Shown in pieces: positions 1 through 10,142 of a stretch of DNA of 64,000 nucleotides. Origin of the DNA: Siphonodentalium dalli (taxonomy: Eukaryota > Mollusca > Scaphopoda > Gadilida > Siphonodentaliidae). Positions within the stretch are counted from its first letter, which is position 1. Each line of letters starts with the position of its first letter. A model generated the notes under the pieces. The model ran no database searches. It was not told the origin of the DNA and was given only the letters and a program-made list of their open reading frames with translations. The position numbers and the translations under genes are program-made. The DNA lies in the NCBI GenBank assembly GCA_032622095.1, contig CP136066.1, positions 195,910,816-195,974,815 of the forward strand, given 5' to 3'.

Positions 1-59
1 CTCCTATTCAGTTGTAAAAAAATACATTGGAATGATCTATTCTGGATTCAGAGGGCTGT

Positions 60-165
60 TTGCTGAATTAGGTCCCCAGAAGGTGAATTTAGCCGCACCA
101 AATTCAGCCTCTGGGGACCTCATTCTGCCTTAGATAGGCCTCATCTACTGGGAAGTATCTATAGT
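60..165. repeat. hAT-like MITE fragment (AGGTCCCCAGA palindrome family)
   Basis: An inverted pair built on AGGTCCCCAGAAGGTGAATT and AATTCAGCCTCTGGGGACCT flanks a short centre, followed by 'CATTCTGCCTTAGATAGGCC'. It matches the palindromic core of the full hAT-like copies at 11930-12201 and 37530-37783, but the terminal repeats and target duplication are missing. Degenerate fragment. Confidence 0.6.
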
Positions 166-218
166 CTAAAATTAAATTTTGTTTACATGTTTTTAGTTAC
201 TATTTCCCTTCTGTTCAG

Positions 219-371
219 TATCAACTGACCACATATATATACACGAGGGCGGACATTATCAACTGACCACATATATATACACGAGGGCGGACATTATCAA
301 CTGACCACATATATATACACGAGGGCGGACATTATCAACTGACCACATATATATACACGAGGGCGGACATT
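219..371. repeat. 38-bp minisatellite, four copies
   Basis: Four head-to-tail copies of a 38-bp unit (TATCAACTGACCACATATAT followed by ATACACGAGGGCGGACAT) start near 221, 259, 297 and 335 and are almost identical. Further diverged units ('ACAAGAGAGCGGGCATACTG') sit on both sides of the MITE at 484-699, so the array was once longer. Confidence 0.85.
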
Positions 372-463
372 TGAATATAGGAGCAAACACTGTCTGGCAC
401 TGCTAGGCAAGATCCATAATCTTAATCTCCATCTATTGAATAACATTACCAAAACGCGCCACA
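347..463. repeat. Dispersed direct repeat, copy 1 (second copy at 1311-1419)
   Basis: The block running from ACACGAGGGCGGACATTTGA to AAAACGCGCCACAA recurs at 1311-1419 with about one difference. Both copies lie next to a Tc1-like fold-back MITE. This is a segmental duplication of repeat-rich DNA; no coding content is seen. Confidence 0.8.
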
Positions 464-483
464 AGAGAGCGGGCATACTGACA

Positions 484-699
484 TACAGTAATGCCCTAAA
501 TAATCGACTCCTTAACCACAGAAAAATTATGGATAATTTTTCAGGATTTAGTCGGAAATATGGCTTGTTGCCATTCATCGGAAAGCTCTCACAGAGAGCT
601 TTCCGATGAATGGCAACAAGCCATATTTCCGACTAAATCCTGAAAATTTCCCATCATTCTGCTGTCATTAAGGAGTCGATTATTTAGGGCATTACTGTA
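484..699. mobile_element. Tc1/mariner-like fold-back MITE
   Basis: Two arms of about 105 bp form a near-perfect inverted repeat around GGAAAGCTCTCA. The ends read TA-CAGTAATGCCCTAAATAATC and the reverse complement ACTG-TA. CAGT ends at a TA dinucleotide are typical of Tc1/mariner MITEs. No coding capacity. It is inserted in the 38-bp minisatellite, whose diverged units flank it on both sides. Confidence 0.85.
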
Positions 700-798
700 T
701 ATACAAGAGAGCGGGCATACTGACCTATAGATGGACACAAACCATAGACTATTTTCAGTTTAACTCTATTAACTTAAACTATAAGAAGAAAGTGTTAA

Positions 799-1070
799 CC
801 GTTTCATGACTGGAGCTTCCTGAAATTTTGCGAAAACCGTGTGCCAATGCATTCTCTTATATATATATGAGTCTCCCATAGGGTGCCTTACATATATAAG
901 AGAATGCATGGGCCTAACAATATTTACCTTGACCTTGTAAGCCAGTGCATTATCTTATATATGTGAGGCTCCCTATGGGAGACTCACATATATAAGAAAA
1001 TGCACTAGCATGGGATCATTAATGCTGCACCAGCACAGTAAGGATTACCTTGAACTACAAGATGGAAGGG
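799..1070. mobile_element. TTAA MITE, class III (CATGACTGGAGC ends), with two palindromes
   Basis: Flanked by TTAA at 795-798 and 1071-1074. The left end reads CCGTTTCATGACTGGAGCTT followed by 'GCGAAAACCGTGTGCC'; the right end is diverged and ends GATGGAAGGG. It holds two ~68-bp palindromes (about 850-907 and 943-1009) of the AATGCATTCTCTTATATATG type with CTCCC/GGGAG centres, in opposite orientation. Non-coding. Confidence 0.75.
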
Positions 1071-1093
1071 TTAACAAGTGCTGACTGCAAATA

Positions 1094-1310
1094 TACAGTA
1101 ACGCCCTAAGTAATCAACCTCTTAACCACAGCAGAATTATGGGTAACTTTTCAGGATTTAGTCAGAAATATGGCTTGTTGCCATTCATCGGAAAGCTCTC
1201 CCTGAGAGCTTTCCGCTGAATGGCAACAAGCCATATTTGCAACTAAATCCTGAAAAGTTACCCATAATTCTGCTGTGGTTAAGAGGTCGATTACTTAGGG
1301 CATTACTGTG
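1094..1310. mobile_element. Tc1/mariner-like fold-back MITE
   Basis: Full-length fold-back copy with a TACAGTAACGCCCTAAGTAA left end and a mirrored right arm ending CATTACTGTG. The arms are about 100 bp around GGAAAGCTCTCCC. It abuts the 1311-1419 direct repeat. Confidence 0.85.
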
Positions 1311-1419
1311 TACACGAGGGCGGACATTTGAATATAGGAGCAAACACTGTCTGGCACTGCTAGGCGAGATCCATAATCTTAATCTCCATCTATTGAATAA
1401 CATTACCAAAACGCGCCAC
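1311..1419. repeat. Dispersed direct repeat, copy 2
   Basis: Near-identical to 347-463. Non-coding, adjoining a MITE in both places. Confidence 0.8.
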
Positions 1420-1593
1420 AAATATTTCCATTATATTTGATTTTTAAAGACTACATTATTCCCTAAACTCATGAAAATTCATGGTACGGAAAACCCGAAT
1501 GCACACGAGATCTCAATCAATTATAAAATATGGCCGTCCGACAAGACGGTGACGGCCACAGTGACATATATTGATTTCTCTCGTATTCATAAG

Positions 1594-1703
1594 AATCAAC
1601 TCGTGTGACATTCGAGAAGATGTGTCTGAGCGCTGGCCAATAGCAGAACCCCAAGTTCAGGAGTTTGTCAGCCGACAATTTCGCGAGGAAGAACTTAATC
1701 ATT
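1594..1703 (+). CDS. Candidate coding exon, unknown gene (low confidence)
   Basis: An open frame of about 36 codons follows a possible acceptor (pyrimidine-rich CTCTCGTATTCATAAG) and stops exactly at a consensus donor, T|GTAAGTA, at 1703/1704. The peptide is hydrophilic and protein-like, including SERWPIAEPQ and SRQFREEEL. The interval is less AT-rich than its surroundings and free of the repeats around it. I do not recognise the family. It is on the strand opposite PTK7, so if real it belongs to another gene or a decayed element. No partner exon was found, and chance is not excluded. Confidence 0.2.
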
Positions 1704-2040
1704 GTAAGTAAGAGACAGAACATGTAGTAGTCTCAGGCCATTGATTTGATGAATGCCGTTCTGACGGTTTTATGAAAATGTCAAAGGCTATGACAAGGCT
1801 TTGAGGCTGATTAAATGAACTTTCATAGAGCTTAGTTCAAGAAAGGCAATTTTTGAGAGATTATTTTTATCTTTTAAAGATGGTTTCTATAGATATATAG
1901 CTATTCAGTTGATTTTATTTAGTTCTCTTGTAACATTAATGCAGACATGGCTATACCATTAAATTTAGCTCTCTCATTATGTAAAACCCTTGCTTATGTT
2001 TTGTGATGGCATTTGTATCAGTATGACAGAAAAACATGTG

Positions 2041-2062
2041 CCCCCCCCCCCCCCCCCCCCCA
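2041..2062. repeat. Poly(C) tract
   Basis: A run of about 22 C residues. Similar homopolymers of C or G occur at 4676-4686, 21703-21719, 50725-50739 and 59700-59712. Confidence 0.9.
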
Positions 2063-2564
2063 CTCCGGTCTCCTATACTGACGCATGTTAAAAAAAATTT
2101 CTTCATGTAAAAACTTCAACGGCAGTGAATGTTCCACTACTACTAGCTAGTTGGACAGAGTAATGTTTCAAAATGACACACAAAAAATGATACATTTCTA
2201 TGAATACGAGACGGGGGTGTGTGACTCCCATATCCGCTAATGGAAATATTATGCTGAAAGTGAAATTCTCTTTCAAGGCCAAGTGTATACTATTCTCAAT
2301 ATGTTTATAAATGTAAAAACATTTTTAGATAAGCTTTGGAAAGTTTTCGCGATTTGATAATTAAGGTAAAGTATATATAAAACATGCACATCACGCACAC
2401 ATACAACAGCACGTGCACATCGGAATGATGGCGTTACAACACCATGGGATTGGCAATACAATCAATAAAATTTAATTTTGTCCAGGCAGTCTGGCCCGGG
2501 GTAGGTTTTTGTCATATAAACACCCTGACCACTCAGCTCAGTTGACCGAGCCAGGCTAGCCAGG

Positions 2565-2780
2565 TACAGTAATGCCCTAAGTAATCGATCTCTTAACCAC
2601 AGCAGAATTATGGATAACTTTTCAGGATTTAGTCGGAAATATGGTTTGTTGCCATTCATCGGAAAGCTCTCACTGAGAGCTTTCCGATGAATGGCAACAA
2701 GCCATATTTCCGACTAAATCCTGAAAAGTTACCCATAATTCTGCTGTGGTTAGGGGTCGATTACTTAGGGCATTACTGTA
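2565..2780. mobile_element. Tc1/mariner-like fold-back MITE
   Basis: Intact copy. It begins TACAGTAATGCCCTAAGTAA and ends TTAGGGCATTACTGTA, with ~105-bp arms meeting at AAAGCTCTCACTGAGAGCTTT. Confidence 0.88.
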
Positions 2781-4316
2781 TAATATAAACAGATCCTTAG
2801 ACAAACTTTAGTCAGGACAGCTACACCTGCTAACTAGATGTGAACTCCCATTTTAACTTTCCTTGACAGGTGCACATTTATACTTGCTAGACTGGCAGTT
2901 AGTACTCATTACCAGGAATTTAATCACTGCAGCCTTATCGAATTAAACTTCAACATGCTGAAACTACTAATCACTGTGTTAAGTCTTAGTCAAGTTAAGC
3001 TAGAGAAGTAGTTTTATTGTGACAATTAGCAGTTGCTTTACATGGAGAAGTGTTTACTAATGCCACCTAGTGGCCAAGACCACACACTTAACAAGGGCCA
3101 TTATCTACATCTTATCACCAATGCTAGAAACAATTTACATTCTGCAGGTGAGGGCAGACTTAATTAGCGTGCAGGTAGACAACTGATGGGAAGGTAGTTG
3201 GATACAGAGGGAGATCTATTATATTGGACCACACACTCAACAATGGTAGATCTTTGCTATCTTTGTTATGTATGGCTTCAACTCAAAGGGTAGATAATAT
3301 GATAGGTGCTTCATTGTGATAATTGGTTTTCAAGGCTAGGAAAATTGACTTGATAATATCGTACTGAGAGTATAACTTCCCCAAACTCCTGATCCGTTGT
3401 GTATCCTTGTAAACTTTTTATTCTAATAGCAAACCAATGATGATTCTATTAATGATTGAGTTTGGAGGAATTTTGATTTAAAGACATATTATAGACTTAC
3501 TTCGGTGAATAAAACATAAAACCGATAAGTTTATAGCAACCACCAGCGCGCCGCATGCATGCGTGGTTGGTTATACCTTAGGCACAGGTTAGGTTAATCA
3601 CCGTTATGTACCTTAGGCACAGGTGAATGAAGTCATATTTTTGTTTCTATATCCATCAGTGATTTTTCAAAGATTGCGGGTATGGATTTTGGAGAAATTG
3701 TCATGTGACTTCCGGTTAGCAAGAGTGTGGAGATAGCCATAATGTGGAAACGGGAATGGAGCATCACGATGAAAATGAAAGTACAACAAATCCCATGTGA
3801 TTTAGGTCTATTAATTTCATTTTGACAAAATTCATTGGTTAGCTTTATGAAAACAATAAACGAAGATGTTATGACACGGTTTCTGACGTCATTTTGGATT
3901 TGTGGGCCAGAATACAGAAAAGATTGCACAATCCACGACACGTCTTATCAAGTTGTCATGTTGTCTTTGTTATGACCCTGCATGATGTTACAGAAATTAT
4001 TCTTAGTATTATGTCGCCGATAAAAGGCAAATTTTAGGCAAAGTATGTGTGGTTACTCCACTATGTGTCACATACAATTCATGTTAGTATCCAAACAATA
4101 TCTCCACTGGAAGATGTACCAATCAATTAAGATTAAGAAAATTTTGACCAAGAAAATTTTGACCACATCGACTATGACATTTCAGAGAGCACAATGTAAC
4201 TTTAATCGCGACAAATTATTTGGCATAAACAATATGGTAATGATTTCGCCAATAAAAGTCACTGCATCTAATTGATTTATAACATTGATGCTCTTTTCGA
4301 CCTATTTTTATATATT
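2781..4316. other. No recognisable feature
   Basis: Unique AT-rich DNA. No Ig-type exon or splice-bounded open frame was recognised on either strand. A 'TTAGGCACAGGTTAGGTTAA' / 'TTAGGCACAGGTGAATGAAG' short direct repeat is seen at about 3578-3630. Confidence 0.5.
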
Positions 4317-4414
4317 CCGATGAATGGCAGCAAGCCATATTTCCAACTAAATCCTGAAAAATTTCCCATAATTCTGCTGTGGTTTAGGGGTCAATTATTT
4401 AGGACATTACTGTA
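4317..4414. mobile_element. Tc1-like MITE, right arm only
   Basis: Single arm from CCGATGAATGGCAGCAAGCC to GGACATTACTGTA; the left arm is absent. More diverged than the intact copies. Confidence 0.8.
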
Positions 4415-5587
4415 CCAACTTCAATGTCCTTGAGTCAGTGGTGTCAGAAGCAACTGAGGGCAATTTCCAGAAAAGGGAACTTTTTTCAGTCAGAGGTATT
4501 GGCATAAATGCCCAAATTTAAGGTATTATACTACATTTCCAAGTCCAAACTCATATTTAACAACCAGAATGTGTATATTTGTCTCTTTGGACAATAGAGC
4601 AATGCTGTATTAGCTGATATGTGAGGTAATTCTAGCCATTCTATGAAGTATGAAAGATCACGTTGGAGGAGGGCGGGGGGGGGGGGCATCATCTGCAGCC
4701 CTGCTCCAGCCCCCATGCCTTGACCCTTGCGTCCGTTTAATAAATTGATATGTTTTTTTCAGTCAAAGTGACTGGTGTATACCCGTTAAGCATAATTCAA
4801 TATTTCAAAGATTTCTATGGTACTATTTATAACTGATGTGTGCAAATATTTGGGCTTGAGTTAGCCGCTTTAATCAGGGTTAAATATACGGCTCCAAAAA
4901 GATCCAAGAGATCCCAATCTCATGAAACTTAGCCACTGGATCACCATGCAGCCTCTAAACAAAAGGGAAGCTTATCGTGGAACAATCACCCACAGCTTAC
5001 CAACAGGCCTGTTAAAAGTAATATTAATGCAGCTTCATAGTACTCTCTGAGCAGTATACCAGCTATGTTATTAATGTTTATGATCATGTTATATTGTGAT
5101 ACAGAAAGCTCCTGAGATAGCATTCAACAGTTAGTAAACTATGGCTGATGAATGGGGAGAACAGATTTTCTTATATAAAACAAAGCTTGCCAGAGAACTT
5201 AATATAGGGAAGCTGATGAATGGATAAGATGGTTTGATGAATGGGTGAGTAGAGAGAGAACTTGCAAATGTTGGTAGAACATGAACGGCGCCACGACGGC
5301 GTGCTGGAAATAGTATAGGGGAGGGGGGCATATAACTTCCAAAAGTGGCACTTTTTTCATCATATCAGTTCCCCCTCTGCCGGAAAGAGCCCTTTCAATC
5401 TCAAAATTAAAAGAATGACCTTAAATATCAGAAGAATCAGAATTATTATACTATCCCCAGAGCAAACTAGACAAACTTAATCCTTTTTAGTGATATAATT
5501 GTCGATTGATTATGGAAAATTATGTTTTTTCAGTTTTTATGGTTTACATATGCCCTTTCTGCAAATTGTGCACCCTGCTCTGGTCCA
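4415..5587. other. No recognisable feature
   Basis: AT-rich unique sequence with a short G tract at 4676-4686. No supported gene. Confidence 0.5.
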
Positions 5588-5800
5588 GGGCTGGCAAGTT
5601 TGCAAATAATGTGTCCGTCATTTACAGAATGAGGTCCTCAGAGGGTAAATCTAGTGACACTATCCTGCATGGAGGGTTAGCATAACCAAATTCACCCTCA
5701 AGGAACCTCATTATGCTTAGGTCTCAACTGCTATGGAAGACCTAGGATCAGATTGAAGTTTCCTAGTTGAAGTTAGTGATGTTCACCCTTAGTCACCTCG
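5588..5800. mobile_element. hAT-like MITE, degenerate
   Basis: Left end CAAGTTTGCAAATAATGTGT followed by CCGTCATTTACAGAATGAGG resembles the TIR of the complete copies. The core AGGTCCTCAGAGGGTAAATC pairs imperfectly with ATTCACCCTCAAGGAACCTC. A right-hand tail 'GACCTAGGATCAGATTGAAG' is shared with the copies near 7490 and 53430. No clear target duplication remains. Confidence 0.6.
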
Positions 5801-6382
5801 ATTATGCATCTTATCTTCTGCAAATTAGGGGATATAGTAACTTCCCAGAATGGAAAAAGTAACTAACAACAATGTTAGTGGACTATAAGTGTAAAGCGCC
5901 ACTCATCTAATATCACCAAATGAGTTGACTGACAACTGAAAGTAGTAATATAGTGTGTAAAATATAATTTATCACAATGTTTAATTAAATTCAAAAGTAA
6001 ACGAACAGTCGAACACTCATTTGACCTCGCTTCTTCGTAACAGTTCAGGTCTTTTCTGAGCATAAACAAACACAGATTAAACATGAGTTATTCCTAATTA
6101 CATGGTATATTATGTGCCTAATTTAATTTAAATGATAAAATATAATACATTATTATGACTGTATCACTCTTTCTGATAAATATAGCATTTTGTATTGATT
6201 TGTATAATAAAATCGATTAAAATTGCCGAAAAATCCCCCAACTTGATCTGGGCGATACAGGCCCACTATAGAAAAGTAAGGCAACCATACTTTAACGTAA
6301 ACCAGTATAATCCAAAACGATTTAAAGGAAACTTGGACTACCCCTTGCCCTTGGTTGCCTACAGCGCCTCTGGATGTTCAGC
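5801..6382. other. No recognisable feature
   Basis: AT-rich unique sequence; nothing supported. Confidence 0.5.
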
Positions 6383-6598
6383 TACAGTAATGCCCTAAAT
6401 AATAAACTCCTTAACCAGCGCAGCATTATGGGTAATTTTTCAGGATTTAGTTGAAAATATGGCTTGTTGCCATTCATCGGAAAGCTCTCACTGGGAGCTT
6501 TCCGATGAATGGCAACAAGCCATATTTCCGACTAAATCCTGAAAAATGACCCATAAATCTGCTGTGGTTAAGGAGTCGATTATTTTGGGCATTACGTA
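6383..6598. mobile_element. Tc1/mariner-like fold-back MITE
   Basis: Full-length. TACAGTAATGCCCTAAATAA left end; right end GGGCATTACGTA, missing the terminal CT. Arms of about 105 bp meet at AAGCTCTCACTGGGAGCTTT. Confidence 0.85.
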
Positions 6599-7404
6599 AT
6601 AGGTTCAACAGATAGCCTTATTTTATTTGTTGACCTTATTATCTGAAAATCTCGAGCAATAAATCCTTAAAGTGTTTCTGTGCCTGTTGTCTGTTTATGG
6701 TATCTGGACATAGCCACAAATGATGAATGGACCATTCCAATATGTACTTTTATAACTGAACGGGATAATCCCATCAGTAATTATAAGGTGATAATTATCA
6801 ATCACACAGTGAAGCTGCAGCATACGAGTATTACCTCATCATGTCTGTCCAATATATCGACAGTCCGATTTTCATATTGATCACAGTACTTATGATAGAT
6901 AGTCAATTCTTTGATAAATCGTCAAATTTGTGACAGGATAATGACAACTGCCTTGAACATCCAGGGATTGGGACCAATTTGTTTTACCAGCAGATATTCC
7001 AACCTTGATAATGAAGCATGACAATTTCCTAATTTTACATGGCAAAATGGTATACATGTAATTTTCCTTAATCTTTCACAGATCGCATCAGGTTGCATCA
7101 CAATACTGTTTCTCAAAGTGAATTCATGGTCTGATATTTCATGGAATGTACATATATCTGAAGCACCTTTTACCACATTCATGCACAAAGATGGAAAGTT
7201 GATTTCTAAGTTCAAATAGCTAGAAAGTGGTGAAATTTCTAAATTTTTTGTTAATTTTTTTTGTTAAAAACCACACATTTCCATGAAAAACTCATCCAAA
7301 AATATTATATTTTCCCACAAGCCAGCCATAAATTCATCCACAGGTCCCTCCACTAGCATTGGGCCTGCTGCCTGCTAACATATTTGGTATGTCTTGTAAT
7401 GATG
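6599..7404. other. No recognisable feature; expected location of a PTK7 Ig4 exon if close
   Basis: Downstream (minus strand) of the Ig3 exon. I looked for an acceptor followed by an Ig4-like frame starting in phase 1 and found none that is convincing. Confidence 0.45.
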
Positions 7405-7498
7405 ATATCCCACACAGCAGGCTACCATCACCAAATTCACCCTCTGGGGACCTCATTCTGCTTAGACCTCAACTTCTATAGGAGACCTAGGATCCAAA
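7405..7498. repeat. hAT-like MITE fragment
   Basis: Right half of the palindromic core (ATTCACCCTCTGGGGACCTC then ATTCTGCTTAGACCTCAACT). Shares the 'GGAGACCTAGGATC' tail with 5588-5800. It directly abuts the MITE arm at 7499. Confidence 0.6.
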
Positions 7499-7594
7499 GT
7501 TGCCATTCATCAAGCCATAATTCTGACTAAATCCTGAAAAATTACCCATAATTCTGCTCTGGTTAAGGAGTAGATTATTTAGGGAATTACTGTA
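7499..7594. mobile_element. Tc1-like MITE right arm, abutting the PTK7 Ig3 5' splice site
   Basis: Single arm ending GGGAATTACTGTA. Its terminal TA (7593-7594) lies only 8 nt into the intron after the donor of the PTK7 exon 7603-7733 (read on the minus strand: GTAAGTAC, then TACAGTAA). The consensus donor is untouched. Confidence 0.8.
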
Positions 7595-7602
7595 GTACTT
7601 AC

Positions 7603-7733
7603 TATATAGCTCAAGTACTGATATGAATGTCTGTTCAGATGAGTTGTCCTTGCGACCTTCGCATCGGTATGTCCCCTCGTCAGATTCTTGGACTCGGCTG
7701 AATAACAGCGAGCCATTTGGTAATACTGTGTAC
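7603..7733 (-). CDS. PTK7: PTK7-like receptor, exon for second half of Ig3
   Basis: A 131-nt internal exon in phase 2 (completes an Arg codon) and out in phase 1, with acceptor TTTTTTTCAG and donor GTAAGTAC. It encodes 43 full codons: a strand with NGSLLFSRV, then the D-x-G-x-Y-x-C motif (DEGTYRCEG), which gives the second Ig cysteine, and ends LELY. Vertebrate PTK7 Ig3 has NGSLL...GIYRCIG in the same place. NGS and NSS are possible N-glycosylation sites. It continues directly from the exon at 9723-9870. The next intron starts at 7602, and a MITE arm lies 8 nt inside it. The family is a single-pass membrane pseudokinase acting in Wnt/planar-polarity signalling; only the ectodomain is seen here. 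Another Ig-superfamily receptor is possible but fits less well. Confidence 0.85.
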
Positions 7734-8237
7734 CTGAAAAAAAATAATTGTAATAAAAATCCTGCTCCGATCTCGATGAGGGAGCCCAACTAAGTATCTC
7801 TTTGATAATTGACAACTCGCTGGGGATTACTTTACTTCATTCCTATTGGTTCATTTGTAGGGATGTTCAAGTAAAAAGTTCAGCAAACATCCCAGTCTGT
7901 GTTAACCCAGTCTAGTTAATTACTAGACCAAGGTTTCCTTACAGTCAACTCTCATTTGAAAGTAATGAAAATTAGGTCTGGTTTTAACAAGACTGGTGTT
8001 AACCATACACTCAGATTCATACAGATACTGAGTCTGTGGTATTCCCCCCAACTTTTCATTTCTCAGAACATTTGATGTCTTCCCGAAATTACATCACATC
8101 AGGCTATGTTAATCATTCCAATTGGACACTTTTATCTTGAGGCTACTAAGGCCAATATAAATAAATTGCTTGATTTACATCCACCTTTTTCAGAAAAATG
8201 GGACAGAAGAGCAAATTTTATAATTTATATTTTATTC

Positions 8238-8369
8238 AAGGTAAATATTGTTAGGCCAATGTATTCTCTTATATACCTGAGGTGCCCTATGGGTGACTTA
8301 CATATATAAGAGAATGCATTGGCACAGGGTTTTCGCAAAATTTCAGGAAGATCCAGTCATGAAAGGATT
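8238..8369. mobile_element. TTAA MITE class III, right half with one palindrome
   Basis: Contains the AATGTATTCTCTTATATACC palindrome (about 8250-8322), then GGCACAGGGTTTTCGCAAAA and GATCCAGTCATGAAAGGATTAA, which is the inverted class III terminus. The left half is missing. Confidence 0.7.
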
Positions 8370-8371
8370 AA

Positions 8372-9195
8372 AGGGTCATTGAAATGTAATTTGAATGGTT
8401 ATAAGGCATGAGAAAACAATTTACATAAAAGATATCTAAATAAAAAAAGAATTGAAGGGAGACTAAAAATAGGGTCTAACATTTTTTATATTAGCCTAAT
8501 AGAGAGTTCTGATTGCCACCCCTTCTTCCAGTGCTCCTGTCTAACGAAAAATCAAAGGGTTAGCAGGTCTGCTTAAGTGACTTTACACACAACAGTTCAT
8601 GAGCATCTCAGCAATTATTTGTCTTACATAAAAAGAATTCTGAATCAGAACATATGTTCCCAGCAAGTGCTAAGTATTTTAACAACTGTAGCCATACAAT
8701 AAAATCCATAACTTACACATGTGTTGTTAGTTTTCACCTGACAGTACATAGTTCAAATTCTGTGAGTATGTAGAGAAAGCATGGCTGGCATATTAAGAAT
8801 TTATAGACAAGTTGACGGCATGTTTTTGGAGTTATCTGATACCAGGAAATGTCAATCAAATTGATCTCTCTTCACTTGATAACATCTTTTTAATATTTGG
8901 TCCATGGGCATCCTGAATATAAAGGCCAGTAGCCTGTCAAAAGAACAAAACATTTTTGTTTCCACTTTTTCAAACTCGAGTGACCTAAAACTTTCTCACC
9001 CTAAAATGTTTGGCTCAAGCGGCCCCAGTCGATTCTTCAGTTATTTCGGACATTTTCCACATATCTTAGTTTCAATATGCAAATTTGCCAACTGCTCAGA
9101 CAATTTACTTTACATAGTTGAGAAATAAAAAAACTTGATATACATGTATATTCCAAGTAAATACTGGAACAAATATATCAAATGCAGATATCAGA
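8372..9195. other. No recognisable feature (PTK7 intron)
   Basis: AT-rich intronic sequence. No supported exon or repeat was identified. Confidence 0.5.
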
Positions 9196-9348
9196 TACAG
9201 TAATGCCCTAAATAATCGACTCCTTAACCACAGCAGAATCACAGAGCTTTCCGATGAATTGCAACAAGCCATATTTCCGACTAAATCCTGAAAAATTACC
9301 CATAATTCTGCTGTGGTTAAGGAGTCGATTATTTAGGGCATTACTGTA
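9196..9348. mobile_element. Tc1-like fold-back MITE, internally deleted
   Basis: Both termini are present (TACAGTAATGCCCTAAATAA and the mirrored ...GGCATTACTGTA). The left arm stops at CACAGCAGAATC and joins TTCCGATGAATTGCAACAAG, so about 60 bp is missing. Confidence 0.85.
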
Positions 9349-9425
9349 TGTTGTGGTGGACGAAGAATATTTTTCTGGCACAAATATTTGGATAAATTTC
9401 AGGGATGGGTTAATTATAATCTGTA

Positions 9426-9550
9426 ATATTGAGGATTAATTATGTTATTTATATTGAGATTTATTACATATTATGATCAGAGGAATTTATTAAATTCCTT
9501 TAATCATAACATATAAATCTTAATATAAATAACATAATTATCCTCAATAT
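9426..9550. repeat. AT-rich inverted repeat (hairpin)
   Basis: An arm of about 50 bp beginning ATATTGAGGATTAATTATGT is mirrored by a second arm ending AACATAATTATCCTCAATAT, around a centre of roughly 20 bp near TTTATTAAATTCC. Not related to the other palindrome families in sequence. No TSD is evident. Confidence 0.75.
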
Positions 9551-9637
9551 AATAAGACCCAATGTACAAAGGAAAGAATGGCCAAGATACATACGATTTG
9601 GGATACTACCATATGCTTCAAAATTTAGGGAAAGTTT

Positions 9638-9713
9638 ACTTAGGTCTCATAACATGGGACACTCCGTACTGAACTACTTAGGTCTCATAACATGGGACAC
9701 TCCGTACTGAACT
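9638..9713. repeat. 38-bp tandem duplication next to a PTK7 donor
   Basis: Two exact copies of ACTTAGGTCTCATAACATGG followed by GACACTCCGTACTGAACT, at 9638 and 9676. The array ends 9 bp from the 5' splice site at 9722. Confidence 0.9.
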
Positions 9714-9722
9714 AGAACTTAC

Positions 9723-9870
9723 CTTGAACTATTTGACAACTTCTCAAAGTTGAAGAACCAGATAATGTCTGTAGCACCTTCAAATGGGCAGTCGAACTTG
9801 GCTGGTTTGCCGAGCTGTGACAGAATAGATTTTGAAAACTTTTCCTCAATGAGATGTGGAGTGTTCGTTG
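9723..9870 (-). CDS. PTK7: PTK7-like receptor, exon for first half of Ig3
   Basis: A 148-nt internal exon, entering in phase 1 and leaving in phase 2, with acceptor TTCTCTTTGCAG and donor GTAAGTTC. Its 48 full codons carry the first Ig cysteine (KFDCPFEG) and the core Trp (DIIWFFNFE), then the possible glycosylation site NSS. Vertebrate PTK7 Ig3 has a cysteine, then QWLFEDETPITNRSR, which aligns with IWFFNFEKLSNSS. The half-domain is completed by 7603-7733 after an intron of 1,989 bp. It is preceded by the Ig2 exon at 16058-16218. Reading phase is kept across both junctions, which supports the gene model strongly. Confidence 0.87.
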
Positions 9871-9910
9871 CTGCAAAGAGAATAAAAGTTAATGTAAATT
9901 TATCAGATTA

Positions 9911-10030
9911 ACCTTTCCATGACTGGAGCTTCCTGAAATTTTGCGAAAAGCCATATTTCCAACTAAATCCTGAAAAATTTCTCATAATTCTGATGTGGTT
10001 TAGGGATTGATTATTTAGGCCATTACTGTA
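9911..10030. mobile_element. Chimeric MITE: class III left end joined to Tc1-like right arm
   Basis: After TTAA (9908-9911) the class III end CCTTTCCATGACTGGAGCTT and GAAATTTTGCGAAAA runs straight into GCCATATTTCCAACTAAATC, the right arm of the Tc1-like MITE, which ends GGCCATTACTGTA. The breakpoint is near 9949. Reciprocal arrangement to 35574-35845. Confidence 0.75.
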
Positions 10031-10142
10031 GCTGGCTATAATTACAGACACCAACCAATTGTTGCCCATCTTTATTGTCAAGCACCAAAATTTGTTTATC
10101 TCCGGGTGACACTTTGCTGAAGATGGGTTTCCACCAAATTAA

